This document shows positions 28,440 to 37,022 of a stretch of 64,000 nucleotides of DNA, one piece after another. The stretch's first letter is position 1. Each line of letters starts with the position of its first letter. The translations under genes and the position numbers were made by a program. The notes below the pieces were generated by a model. That model made no database searches and had not been told where the DNA came from. It saw nothing but the letters and a program-made list of their open reading frames with translations. This stretch comes from an uncultured bacterium. Lineage in GTDB: Bacteria; Actinomycetota; Coriobacteriia; Coriobacteriales; Atopobiaceae. The stretch spans positions 1-64,000 of the forward strand of contig CAJMNO010000008.1 of assembly GCA_905214865.1 (NCBI GenBank), written 5' to 3'.

Positions 28440-29228
28440 CTACCTCGCGGCGTCCACGAACGCGTGCCACAGCGCGCGGTCGCTTGCGAGCGTGCTCCAG
28501 GTGTACTCGGGATGCCACTGCACGCCGAGCACGAAGCGGTGACCGGGGAGCTCTATGCACTCGGGCACACCGTCCGTCGCCTCGCCGGAGAGCACCGCGC
28601 CCTCCCCCAACCTGCCCACGCAGCAGTGGTGGCTGGAGTTCACCTGGATGAGCGGAGAGCCGACGATGCTCCTCAGGAGCGTCCCCTCCCGCACCTCGAC
28701 CGGGTGCGCTGGGTCGGTGAGCACCATCGCGTGGCGCCAGTGGGCCATGCCCTCGCGCGGCTTGAGGCCGGGCACGTCCATGCACAGCGTGCCGCCGAGG
28801 ACCACGTTGAGCAGTTGCGTCCCCCTGCATGTGGTGAACAGGGGCTTGTCCGCCTCGAGGACCCTCTCGACGAGGGGGAACTCAAAGCCGTCGCGCTCGG
28901 GGCACAGCAGGGACTGGTCGTAGGGTCCCTCGTCGCCAAAGCGGCGCGGGTCGACGTCGGGGCCACCGGGAACCGCGAAGCCGTCGCAGATGTCGACGAG
29001 GTGAGAGATGAGTCCCTCGTCGTGGGTGAGCGGGAGCATCAGGGGGACGCCGCCCGCGTCGATGATGGCATCGGCGAAGACCGAGATCATGGACTCGCTC
29101 GGGGCGAGGTGCTCGGGGATCCTCAGCGACGGCTCCTGGACCTCCCAGCGCGGGGCGACTCCGATGATGGGGCCGTGCCCCTCTCCCCTGCCACTGGAAA
29201 CGACCTCGTCCACATGAGCCTCAGCCAC
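28440..29228 (-). CDS. Gamma-glutamyl-gamma-aminobutyrate hydrolase family protein (PuuD-like)
   Basis: This is a class I glutamine amidotransferase-like hydrolase of 262 aa (peptidase C26). It has FAVPGGPDVDPRRFG, the nucleophile Cys in PLFTTCRGTQLLNV, NSSHHCCVGRL, and the His-Glu pair in GVQWHPEYTW. Relatives hydrolyse gamma-glutamyl-GABA in putrescine breakdown or other gamma-glutamyl amides. No putrescine genes are nearby, so the substrate is open. The start is GTG at 29228 with AGGGGGAG upstream. Confidence 0.88.
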   Translation of the reverse strand: MAEAHVDEVVSSGRGEGHGPIIGVAPRWEVQEPSLRIPEHLAPSESMISVFADAIIDAGGVPLMLPLTHDEGLISHLVDICDGFAVPGGPDVDPRRFGDEGPYDQSLLCPERDGFEFPLVERVLEADKPLFTTCRGTQLLNVVLGGTLCMDVPGLKPREGMAHWRHAMVLTDPAHPVEVREGTLLRSIVGSPLIQVNSSHHCCVGRLGEGAVLSGEATDGVPECIELPGHRFVLGVQWHPEYTWSTLASDRALWHAFVDAAR

Positions 29229-29272
29229 TCGAACTCCCCCTTTTCAATCGCCTCAAACCCCAAGCATTCTAG

Positions 29273-29312
29273 GAAAGCGCCCCGGGGCCTTGGACAGCCA
29301 CGGGGCGCTTTC
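29273..29312 (-). terminator. Terminator of the amino-acid ABC transporter operon
   Basis: GAAAGCGCCCCG (29273-29284) is the perfect reverse complement of CGGGGCGCTTTC (29301-29312), a 12-bp stem with A/T pairs at its base. It lies about 25 bases past the stop codon of the ATP-binding protein gene and could work in both directions. Confidence 0.85.
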
Positions 29313-29336
29313 ATGGAAACAGAACACCGGCGCTGC

Positions 29337-30104
29337 CTAGTGCCCGCTTATCGACTCCAGGAACTCCTTGGCACGCTCGCTCTTGGGATGGTCGAAGAAC
29401 TCGTCCGGGGCACCCTCCTCCACGATCTGGCCGTCCGCCATGAACACGACGCGGTCTGCCACGCGGCGGGCGAAGCTCATCTCGTGCGTGACCACGATCA
29501 TGGTCATCCCCTGGCGGGCAAGCTCGACCATCACGTCGAGGACCTCGTTGATCATCTCGGGATCGAGCGCGCTCGTGGGCTCGTCGAACAGCATCGCCTT
29601 GGGGTGCATGGCGAGGGATCGCGCGATGGCGACGCGCTGCTGCTGGCCGCCGGAGAGCTGGGCGGGCACCTTGGAGGCCTGCTCCGCCACGCCCACGCGC
29701 CTGAGGAGTTCCATGGCCTCTGCCTGCGCCTTCTCCTTGGGCACGCCCAGGACGTCGATGGGGCCTATGGTGACGTTGTCCAGGATGGACATGTGGGCGA
29801 AGAGGTTGAACTGCTGGAACACCATGCCCAGGTCGGCACGCATCGCGGCGAGCTCCTTGCCCTCCTGGGGAAGCGGCTTGCCCTCGATGAGGATCTGGCC
29901 CGAGTCGATGGTCTCGAGGCGGTTGATGGTTCGGCAGAGCGTGGACTTGCCCGAGCCGGATGGCCCTATGATGACGAGGACCTCTCCCTTGTCGACCCTG
30001 AGGTTGATGTCCTTAAGTACGTGGAGGTCGCCGTAGTGCTTGTCGACGTCCCTGAGTTCGATGACGGGGATCTGCTTGCCCTCGTCCTGCATGGTGGTGG
30101 CCAT
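29337..30104 (-). CDS. Polar amino acid ABC transporter, ATP-binding protein
   Basis: This is a GlnQ/ArtP-like ATPase of 255 aa that powers uptake of amino acids. It has Walker A GPSGSGKSTLCRTINRLE, the signature LSGGQQQRVAIARSLAM, Walker B MLFDEPTSALDPE and the switch His in VVTHEMSFARRVAD. It is the last gene of the binding protein-permease-permease-ATPase operon and is followed by a strong terminator. Confidence 0.95.
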   Translation of the reverse strand: MATTMQDEGKQIPVIELRDVDKHYGDLHVLKDINLRVDKGEVLVIIGPSGSGKSTLCRTINRLETIDSGQILIEGKPLPQEGKELAAMRADLGMVFQQFNLFAHMSILDNVTIGPIDVLGVPKEKAQAEAMELLRRVGVAEQASKVPAQLSGGQQQRVAIARSLAMHPKAMLFDEPTSALDPEMINEVLDVMVELARQGMTMIVVTHEMSFARRVADRVVFMADGQIVEEGAPDEFFDHPKSERAKEFLESISGH

Positions 30105-30155
30105 GTCCCTCCCATCCGTGGCGCGTGGGCCACGATCAATTGACCCTGAGCGAAC

Positions 30156-31001
30156 CTACATGGGGTTCTCGGACGTGCGCGCGACGATCCTGGTCCCCGA
30201 CCTCCTCGCAAGGTACACCGAGAGCTGGTTGATGCCGTAGTTGATGAGGATGTAGATGATCGCGATGACGAAGTACGTTGAGACCAGCGCATCGTAGTTG
30301 CTGATGAGCACGCGTGCGTTCTGGAGCATGTCCGGGAAGCTCACGACGTAGGCGACCGTGGTGTCCTTGACCACGACCACGAGCTGCGAGACGAGCGATG
30401 GGATGACCATGCGCAGCGCCTGGGGGAACACGATCTTGAGCTTGACGTGCATGGGGCTCATGCCAAGCGAGAGCGCGGCCTCGGTCTGTCCCTTGGGCAC
30501 CGCGTACATGCCGGCGCGGAAGACCTCGGCGAGGACGCCCGAGGCCGCGAGGGCGACCGGCAGCGCGATCATCCAGAACGACGACATCTTAATCCCGTAC
30601 TGCGGAATGACCAGGAAGAAGAAGTAGATCAGCAGCAGGCTCGGAACGCCGCGGAAGAAGTTGATGATCACGTGGCACACGGCGGACAGCACGCGGTTGG
30701 AGCTGATCCTCCCCAGCATGAGCAGGAGTCCGAGCAGGAGCGCTATGACGCCCGACGTGACGGCGACCTCGACGGTGCCCACAAGGCCCTGCAACAGGAA
30801 GCGCCAGGTGGTCCAACGGGTGAAGAACAGCCAGTACTTGGGCGACAGCTGCCCGGTGACGTAGAAGCGCCGGACGATCGCCCACACCCCCCACGCCACG
30901 AGGAGCAGGGAGATGAACGTCCAGAAGCGGATGCGGCGGCGGGTCTTTGGGCCGGGGGCCTCGTAGAGCGCGTCGCGCATGGAGGTGGTTGCATCGCTCA
31001 T
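30156..31001 (-). CDS. Polar amino acid ABC transporter, permease 2
   Basis: This is a membrane permease of 281 aa of the HisM/GlnP type. It has an N-terminal cytoplasmic stretch, five or so membrane spans, and the coupling (EAA) loop seen around TEAALSLGMSPMHVKLKIVFPQALR, which contacts the ATPase. It overlaps the upstream permease gene by four bases (ATGA). Confidence 0.93.
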   Translation of the reverse strand: MSDATTSMRDALYEAPGPKTRRRIRFWTFISLLLVAWGVWAIVRRFYVTGQLSPKYWLFFTRWTTWRFLLQGLVGTVEVAVTSGVIALLLGLLLMLGRISSNRVLSAVCHVIINFFRGVPSLLLIYFFFLVIPQYGIKMSSFWMIALPVALAASGVLAEVFRAGMYAVPKGQTEAALSLGMSPMHVKLKIVFPQALRMVIPSLVSQLVVVVKDTTVAYVVSFPDMLQNARVLISNYDALVSTYFVIAIIYILINYGINQLSVYLARRSGTRIVARTSENPM

Positions 31002-31657
31002 CGAAGAATCCTCACCCTCTTGTCAATCGCGTTGCCGACGTAGCCTATGGCCAGGGCCGAGAGCGCATAGCCAAGGGCGGAGATGAAGAACGTGGTGATG
31101 CCGCCGCTGACCTGCGTGTTGATCATCGACACCAGGCCGGTGAGCTCGGGGGGTGACAGCGGCACCTGGGAGCCCAGGGCCGTCGTGAGCATGACGGCAA
31201 TCAGCAGGTTGGTCATGGGCAGCACGGCGGAGCGAAGCGCCTGGGGAATCACGATCTTGCGAAGAATCTGCGTGAAGGTGAGGCCCAGGGAGCGCGCGGC
31301 CTCGATCTGCCCGACGCCGATGGTGTTGATGCCGCTCATGAAGTTCTCGGACCCAAATGCGGAGCCGAGCAGGATCGTGGTCACGATGACGCAGGTGCGG
31401 TAGTCGAGAAGAACCTTGAGGAACGGCAGCGCGTACACGCAGATGATGAGCAGCGAGACGCCCGGGATGTTCCTGAAGATCTGCACGTAGACGTCCCCCA
31501 CGACCCTGAGCGGCTTGATGGGGCACACGCGCATGACGGTGACGAGCACCGACAAAATCATGACGAAGACGAACGAGACGGCAGTGAGCTGCCAGGTAGT
31601 GAGGAGCGCGGCAAGGTAGTCGCTGCCATAGGCCTTCCAAAGCTCAGCAAATCCCAT
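30998..31657 (-). CDS. Polar amino acid ABC transporter, permease 1
   Basis: This is a HisQ/GlnP-type permease of 219 aa. It has FAELWKAYGSDYLAALLTTW at its start and the coupling loop IEAARSLGLTFTQILRKIVIP with QALRSAVLPM. It forms the pair with the following permease. The ATG at 31657 is chosen because similarity begins there and GGGAGAGG is just upstream. It is separated from the binding-protein gene by a hairpin that may tune the relative expression. Confidence 0.92.
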   Translation of the reverse strand: MGFAELWKAYGSDYLAALLTTWQLTAVSFVFVMILSVLVTVMRVCPIKPLRVVGDVYVQIFRNIPGVSLLIICVYALPFLKVLLDYRTCVIVTTILLGSAFGSENFMSGINTIGVGQIEAARSLGLTFTQILRKIVIPQALRSAVLPMTNLLIAVMLTTALGSQVPLSPPELTGLVSMINTQVSGGITTFFISALGYALSALAIGYVGNAIDKRVRILR

Positions 31658-31732
31658 GCATCCTCTCCCTCCCCCTCGACGGGTGGCCCGGGACGATGGG
31701 GCGACACCGGGTCTTGCATACATTATTAATAT

Positions 31733-31763
31733 GAGGTCTCCGCCGTACAACAGCGGAGACCTC
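31733..31763 (-). terminator. Intercistronic hairpin after the binding-protein gene
   Basis: GAGGTCTCCGC (31733-31743) and GCGGAGACCTC (31753-31763) are perfect 11-bp arms with a 9-nt loop, located between the binding-protein stop and the first permease start. Such hairpins often stabilise the upstream mRNA or partly terminate, so that the binding protein is made in excess. Confidence 0.75.
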
Positions 31764-31804
31764 AGACTTCGTTTTACAACAAAGTAATGTTTCCGACAGA
31801 CGGG

Positions 31805-32806
31805 CTAGGCACCGATCGCAGGAGGCGTGGGCGCCTTGTCGAGGCCGGTGCGGTCACCGATCGCGATCTTCCACAGCTGCGCCCAGGTGCCGTCGTCCTC
31901 GATCTCCTTGAGGAAGTTGTTCACGAAATCGACGCCATCGGAGTTGAGAGGCAGACCGATGCCGTAGGGGTCGTCCGGTCCAAAGGTGTCGCCGGCGATG
32001 CGGTACTTGCCAGGGTTCTTGACGACGGAGCCCATCTGCAGGGTGTTGTCGATGACGTAGGCGTCAACGCGACCCTGCTCGAGCGCCTGACGCGCCTCCT
32101 CGTCGGTGCTGAACTCCTGCTGGGTGGCCTTGGGGGCGTACTGCTTGACGATGCTGGGGCCCGTGGATCCGGACTGCACGGCAACCGTCTTGCCGTCGAG
32201 GTCGTCCACGCTGTTGATGTCGGTGTTGTCCTTGAGGACGAGAATCGCCTGCTGGGCAACGAAGTACGGGCCGGCGAAGGAGATGACCTTCTTGCGGTCG
32301 TCGGTGATGGAGTACGTGGCGAAGACGGCGTCGACCTGGTCGTTCTGGAGGACCGACTCGCGGGTGTCAGACGTGACCTGGGTGAGCTCGTACTTGGACT
32401 CGTCGCCCAGGATGTAGCGGGTGAGCAGCTGATACAGGCCCGCGTCGAAGCCACGGATCTTGTTGTCCTGCTCGTTGAGGAGGCTGAACAGCGTGGAGGT
32501 GCGGGTGCCGCCAACGCGGAGGGCACCGGCGTCCTTGACCTTCTTGGCCCACTCGCTCGCCTGGATGGTGGCGTCGTCAGCGGTCTTGCCGCCGGCGATG
32601 AGCTGGTCGTAGGCATCCGCGTCGAGGTCGGTCGAGGCGCTGGAGGCGCTGTCCGCGGAGGAGTCCGAGGAGCTGGTGGACGCCGCGGTCGTGTCGTCCG
32701 TGGAGCCGCAGCCGGCAAGGCTGAGGAGACCAGCGGTGGCGATGCTGCCGCCGGCAAGCGTGATGGCCTGACGCCTGCTCAGGATGAGGTTATCGATTGA
32801 CTTCAT
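31805..32806 (-). CDS. Amino acid ABC transporter substrate-binding lipoprotein
   Basis: This solute-binding protein of 333 aa has a Tat-like lipoprotein signal: LSRRQAITLAGGSIATAGLL then the lipobox LAGC. A Ser/Thr/Asp-rich linker follows. The mature domain is of the glutamate/aspartate-binding family, with DAGLYQLLTRYILG, DAVFATYSITDDRKKVISF and VAVQSGSTGPSIVKQ. It captures an amino acid (possibly Glu, Asp or Gln; not resolvable) outside the membrane. I chose ATG 32806, with AAGGGG upstream; the frame upstream is not homologous. First gene of the operon. Confidence 0.93.
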   Translation of the reverse strand: MKSIDNLILSRRQAITLAGGSIATAGLLSLAGCGSTDDTTAASTSSSDSSADSASSASTDLDADAYDQLIAGGKTADDATIQASEWAKKVKDAGALRVGGTRTSTLFSLLNEQDNKIRGFDAGLYQLLTRYILGDESKYELTQVTSDTRESVLQNDQVDAVFATYSITDDRKKVISFAGPYFVAQQAILVLKDNTDINSVDDLDGKTVAVQSGSTGPSIVKQYAPKATQQEFSTDEEARQALEQGRVDAYVIDNTLQMGSVVKNPGKYRIAGDTFGPDDPYGIGLPLNSDGVDFVNNFLKEIEDDGTWAQLWKIAIGDRTGLDKAPTPPAIGA

Positions 32807-33140
32807 GGTGATGCCCCTTCTTCTCGTGTGTCGGAGCGTTGGCCAAGGGCAGCGGTCGCTCCGCACGGTGAATGCCACCGAGCTTGATTAGGTGGCCTTC
32901 CGCAATCTTTGGTGAAACTATACCCTCGCGGTGGGATTAATCAAGACGAGCACGGTGACAATTAACGCCAGAGATAATGGGATTGTGCATTCCCAGCTAT
33001 CGCTTTTCTTGATATGCCCCGCGAGCTGCGGCTTATACAACCCCAAACTAAAGTTTGCGGAAAGGCGGGCATGTACATCGAACCCTGCCCGGCACGCAGG
33101 GGAGGGGCAGGGGCGTACGAGGGGCGCGACGTACGAAAAA
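32807..33140. other. Intergenic region upstream of the ABC operon
   Basis: It holds the operon promoter at 32917-32944. No open frame here has a convincing start or protein similarity. The part from about 32950 to 33060 is AT-rich for this genome and could contain regulatory sites, but I recognise none. Confidence 0.5.
32917..32944 (-). promoter_or_regulatory. Promoter of the amino-acid ABC operon
   Basis: On the minus strand TTGATT (32944-32939) and TATAGT (32922-32917) are separated by 16 bases, a good sigma-70-type match. The leader to the ATG at 32806 is about 105 bases. Confidence 0.65.
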
Positions 33141-33164
33141 GGGAGCCGCCCAAGGGCGGCTCCC
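33141..33164 (-). terminator. Terminator of rpsA
   Basis: GGGAGCCGCC (33141-33150) and GGCGGCTCCC (33155-33164) form a 10-bp stem with a 4-nt loop. On the minus strand it is followed by TTTTT (AAAAA at 33136-33140). It is 28 bases beyond the rpsA stop. Confidence 0.9.
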
Positions 33165-33191
33165 TCACAACCCAGATTGTAGAGGCGCAGC

Positions 33192-34358
33192 CTACTCGGC
33201 GGCGTTCTCCTCGTCCTCCTCGGGCTTGTCCAGCGGCTTGACCTCGACCTCGGTACCCAGGGTCTCGGCGGCAGCCTTCATGGACAGCGAGATGCGACGA
33301 CGATCGAGGTCGATCTCCATGACCTTGACCTGGACCTTGTCGCCCACGTTGCAGACCTGGGACGGCTGGTCGACGTGCTGCTTGGCCATCTCGGAGATGT
33401 GGACCAGGCCCTCGACGCCGTCGCCGAGGTCCACGAAGGCACCGAAGGTGACGAGCTTGGTGACGGTGCCCTCGACGATGGCGCCCACGGGGTACTTCTT
33501 GACCAGGGTGCGCCAGGGATCCTCGGTGGTCTGCTTCAGGCCGAGCGAGATGCGCTCGCGGTTGAGGTCGACGTCGAGCACCTGGACCTCGACCTCCTGG
33601 CCGACCTTGACGACCTCGGAGGGGTGGTTGACGTGGTTCCAGGAGAGCTCGGAGATGTGGATCAGGCCGTCGATGCCGCCAAGGTCCACGAAGGCGCCGA
33701 AGTCCACGATGGACGAGACGGTGCCCTTGAGGCGCATGCCGGGCTTGAGCTTGGAGAGGATCTCCGTGCGCTCGGCCTTGCGGGCCTCCTCGAGGACGAC
33801 GCGGCGGGAGAGGACCACGTTGTTGCGGTTGCGGTCCATCTCGATGACGCGGGCCTCGATGCGGGTGCCGAGGTAGGCGTTGAGATCCTTGACCCTGCGG
33901 AGGTCGACGAGCGACGCGGGCAGGAAGCCGCGCAGGCCGATGTCGAGGATAAGGCCGCCCTTGACGACCTCGATGACCTCGCCCTCGACGTTCTCGCCGT
34001 TCTGGAACTTCTCCTCCACGCGGTTCCACGCACGCTCGTACTCGGCGCGCTTCTTGGAGAGGATCAGGCGACCCTCCTTGTCCTCCTTCTGGAGAACGAG
34101 GGCCTCGATGGTGTCGCCCAGGTGGACGACGTCCTCGGGGTTGACGTCCTTGCGGATGGACAGCTCGCGAGACGGAATAACGCCCTCGGACTTGAAGCCG
34201 ATGTCCAGCAGAACCTCATCATGCTCGATCTTGACGACGGTGCCCGTCACAAGATCACCCTCGTCGAAGTTGGTGATGGTGCCGTCGATGAGGTTGTTCA
34301 TCTCCTCGTCGGACACATCATCTAGCGAGAAGATGGACGAGTTCTGAATCTCACTCAA
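33192..34358 (-). CDS. rpsA: 30S ribosomal protein S1
   Basis: S1 (388 aa) has four OB-fold S1 repeats, beginning at about residues 33, 118, 203 and 288, each with the motif G-x-V...GAFVDLG or similar (VSSIVDFGAFVDLGGIDGLI; VTKLVTFGAFVDLGDGVEGL). The number of repeats and the acidic tail (PLDKPEEDEENAAE) fit the Gram-positive type rather than the six-repeat E. coli form. Start: TTG at 34358 (SEIQNSSIFSLDDV) with AAAGGGG seven bases upstream; a distant ATG at 34394 lacks a binding site. Confidence 0.94.
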   Translation of the reverse strand: MSEIQNSSIFSLDDVSDEEMNNLIDGTITNFDEGDLVTGTVVKIEHDEVLLDIGFKSEGVIPSRELSIRKDVNPEDVVHLGDTIEALVLQKEDKEGRLILSKKRAEYERAWNRVEEKFQNGENVEGEVIEVVKGGLILDIGLRGFLPASLVDLRRVKDLNAYLGTRIEARVIEMDRNRNNVVLSRRVVLEEARKAERTEILSKLKPGMRLKGTVSSIVDFGAFVDLGGIDGLIHISELSWNHVNHPSEVVKVGQEVEVQVLDVDLNRERISLGLKQTTEDPWRTLVKKYPVGAIVEGTVTKLVTFGAFVDLGDGVEGLVHISEMAKQHVDQPSQVCNVGDKVQVKVMEIDLDRRRISLSMKAAAETLGTEVEVKPLDKPEEDEENAAE

Positions 34359-34620
34359 AGGTGGACCCCTTTCGAAAAACGGGGCCCCGACCACATGATC
34401 GCTGCCTAGGGCGCTCGGCGTGGGCGTCGCGCAATTGGAAACTTACATGCTCTCGGGGGCCGACAGATACTTTGCATGAGCATTCTACTCATGCGTTTGA
34501 TAGGTTACCTTTACGTACGTCCCTTTTTCAAGAACTTCGTTGCCAAATCCGCAATTTCACAGGCGGGGTGGGGAACAGGGACGATGCAGGACGTTCGGGA
34601 CGCGGAAGGGAGTGGCACAC

Positions 34621-35373
34621 ATGATCAAGGCGGTCCTCTTCGACCTCGACGACACGCTCCTCGACATCAACCTCACCGCCTTCGTGGCGCGCTTCCTCTG
34701 GGGCAGGGCCAAGATCCTCTCCCGTGCCGCACGCATCCCCCTCCCCCTCGCCTACGCCTGGCAGGCCCAGGGCTACCTCGAGATCAACTCGCCGGGGCGG
34801 CGCCAGGACTCCCTCACCAACGGCGAGTACTTTGACCGTCGCGTGTCGGAGCTCTCGGGCGTCCCCATGGGAGAGCCCTCCCTCGTCAACGCCTTCGGCT
34901 TCTACGAGCGGGAGTACATACGCCGCTTTCGCGACGACCTGGTGATGGCCCGCCCGCAGAGGGGTGCCCGCAAGACGGTGGAGCGCGCGATGTCGCTCGG
35001 CTACACGGTTGCCCTGGCGACCAACCCCACGTTCTCGCTCGCCGTGGACCTGGTGCGCATGGAGTGGGCGCACGTGGACGACCTGGACTTCAGGCTGGTG
35101 TCGCACATCGACAACTCCACGCGCTGCAAGCCCGAGGCCCGCTACTACCAGGAGTTCTGCGCCCAGCTTGGGCTCGCCCCTGAGGAGTGCCTGATGGTGG
35201 GCAACGACGCGACCAGGGACTTCCCCCGCCCGGACATAGGGCTCTGCACGGCGTACGTGGGGCACGGGCTCCCGCAGCGCGCGGTGTGGCGCGGTCCCAT
35301 CGGCGAGCTTGGCAACCACCTTCAGGAGATCTGCGCCACCCTCGACTCGCGGGACGCCCGCAAGGGACGCTAG
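34621..35373 (+). CDS. HAD family hydrolase
   Basis: This is a haloacid dehalogenase-like phosphatase of 250 aa. It has motif I FDLDDTLLD (nucleophile Asp8, Asp10), a helical cap, motif II ATNPTF, the motif III lysine in CKPEARYYQEFC, and motif IV VGNDATRDFPRPDIGL. The substrate is unknown. Start at ATG 34621 behind AAGGGAG; the open frame upstream is not conserved. It probably forms a short unit with the desulfidase-like gene 63 bases further on. Confidence 0.88.
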   Translation: MIKAVLFDLDDTLLDINLTAFVARFLWGRAKILSRAARIPLPLAYAWQAQGYLEINSPGRRQDSLTNGEYFDRRVSELSGVPMGEPSLVNAFGFYEREYIRRFRDDLVMARPQRGARKTVERAMSLGYTVALATNPTFSLAVDLVRMEWAHVDDLDFRLVSHIDNSTRCKPEARYYQEFCAQLGLAPEECLMVGNDATRDFPRPDIGLCTAYVGHGLPQRAVWRGPIGELGNHLQEICATLDSRDARKGR

Positions 35374-35436
35374 CCGGGCGAGAGGGGCGCGAGGCACCAC
35401 GGCCGCGACCCGCGGCACCAGACGACAGGAGAGACG

Positions 35437-36744
35437 ATGACCCCCAGCGAATACCACAACCACGTTGCGATCCTCCGCGAGGAGCTGGTGTGCGCCCTTG
35501 GCTGCACCGAGCCCATCGCCGTCGCCTATGCGGCGGCACTCGCCCGCGCCGCCCTGCGCCAGCGCCCCGAGTCGCTGGTCGTTGCCTGCAGCGGAAACAT
35601 CATTAAGAACGTGAAGAGCGTCACCGTCCCCAACTCGGGCGGGCTGCGCGGCATCGAGGCCGCTGCGACGCTGGGCGCGCTCGGCGGCGACCCCACCCGC
35701 GAGCTCGAGGTGCTGCAGGCGGTGCAGCCGCAGGACGTGGAGCGCACCAAGGAGCTGGTCGACACCGACTTCTGCGATGTGGAGCTGGCCGAGGGCGTCC
35801 CCAACCTGTACGTGCGCGTGGTCGCCCGCGCGCAGGGTCACGAGGCGGTCGCATGCATCGAGGAGCGCCACACCAACGTGGTCGAGCTCACCCTCGACGG
35901 CGAGGTGGTCACCGCCGCCGGCGTGACCCAGGCAACGGACGGCGAGGGCGACGCCGGGAGCTCCCGCGCGAGGCGCGAGGACCTCTCGCTCAAGTCCATC
36001 TGGGAGTTTGCCCACCAGCTGGAGGTCACCGACGTCGATGGGCTCATCTCTCGCCAGATCGAGCTCAACCAGAACATCTCGCGCGAGGGGCTCAGCGGCA
36101 GGTGGGGCGCGAACATCGGCAGCACGCTGCTCCACTCGCGCCCCAACGACATCTCGTGCAAGGCGCGCGCCGCGGCCGCCGCAGGCTCGGACGCCCGCAT
36201 GAGCGGCTGCCCCCTGCCGGTGGTCATCAACTGCGGCAGCGGCAACCAGGGCATCACCTGCTCGCAGCCCGTGCTGGAGTACGCGCACGACCTTTGGTCC
36301 TCGCACGACGGCCTGGTGCGCGCCGTGGTCCTCTCGGACCTCACCGCCGTGCACGTGAAGTACTTCATCGGCGAGCTGAGCGCGTTCTGCGGGGCCGTGT
36401 CGGCGTCGTGCGGGGCGGGCGCGGGCATCTGCTACCTGCGCGGAGGGTCGTTCGCCCAGTACGAGGCGACCATCGTGAACACGCTTGCGAACGTGGGCGG
36501 CATCGTCTGCGACGGCGCCAAGCCCAGCTGCGCCGCAAAGATCAGCGCCGCCGTGGACGCGGCGATCCTGGGCTGCGACATGGCCCTCTCGGACGACAAC
36601 TTCCTCGCGGGCGACGGCCTGGTGGGCAGGAACGCAGAGGAGACGATCCGCTCCATGGGGTACGTGGGCCGCGTCGGCATGCACCCCACCGACGTCGAGA
36701 TCCTCAACATCATGATCGGCAAGACCGACGTGACGGAGAGCTAG
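35437..36744 (+). CDS. UPF0597 / CyuA family L-cysteine desulfidase-like protein
   Basis: This protein of 435 aa belongs to the CyuA/YhaM (UPF0597) family, related to the alpha subunit of iron-sulfur L-serine dehydratase. Characteristic segments are LVCALGCTEPIAVAYAAA (cysteines 19 and 23), VPNSGG, INCGSGNQGIT, CGAVSASCGAGAGI and CDGAKPSCAAKI, which supply ligands for an Fe-S cluster. Members break L-cysteine to pyruvate, ammonia and sulfide. No cysteine transporter or regulator is adjacent. A good AGGAGAG precedes the ATG. It is followed by repeat array A2. Confidence 0.87.
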   Translation: MTPSEYHNHVAILREELVCALGCTEPIAVAYAAALARAALRQRPESLVVACSGNIIKNVKSVTVPNSGGLRGIEAAATLGALGGDPTRELEVLQAVQPQDVERTKELVDTDFCDVELAEGVPNLYVRVVARAQGHEAVACIEERHTNVVELTLDGEVVTAAGVTQATDGEGDAGSSRARREDLSLKSIWEFAHQLEVTDVDGLISRQIELNQNISREGLSGRWGANIGSTLLHSRPNDISCKARAAAAAGSDARMSGCPLPVVINCGSGNQGITCSQPVLEYAHDLWSSHDGLVRAVVLSDLTAVHVKYFIGELSAFCGAVSASCGAGAGICYLRGGSFAQYEATIVNTLANVGGIVCDGAKPSCAAKISAAVDAAILGCDMALSDDNFLAGDGLVGRNAEETIRSMGYVGRVGMHPTDVEILNIMIGKTDVTES

Positions 36745-36765
36745 CCGCCTGGGGTTGCGGGGCGG

Positions 36766-36917
36766 TGCTTAGTCCCGCTGGCCCTCGCACGGATTTCCTC
36801 GCTGGATGCTTAGCGCTGCTAGCCCTCGTGCAAGTTGTGCGGCAGAAATCCGCGCGAGGCCTAGCGATGTTAAGCGTCCAGTACTGGAATCCACGCGAGG
36901 ACTAGGTTCGCTAAGCA
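36766..36917. repeat. Repeat array A2: four units, two forward then two inverted
   Basis: GCTTAG markers lie at 36767 and 36808 (forward, 41 bp apart) and TTAAGC/CTAAGC at 36870 and 36911 (reverse, 41 bp apart). Units run from TGCTTAG through GCTGGCC or GCTAGCC to CGCACGGATT or its variants. The array begins 22 bases after the desulfidase stop and sits between the convergent 3' ends of that gene and the membrane protein at 37023, so it may fold as a two-way terminator. Confidence 0.8.
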
Positions 36918-37022
36918 CCTCTCCCCCATCCAAGCCCTTCTCCCCGCCAGGTATTTTATGGACAGCAACCTGGGGAGAACCTCCATACGCTCCTGTGCCG
37001 GCCCGCCCATCGAACAGTGCGG

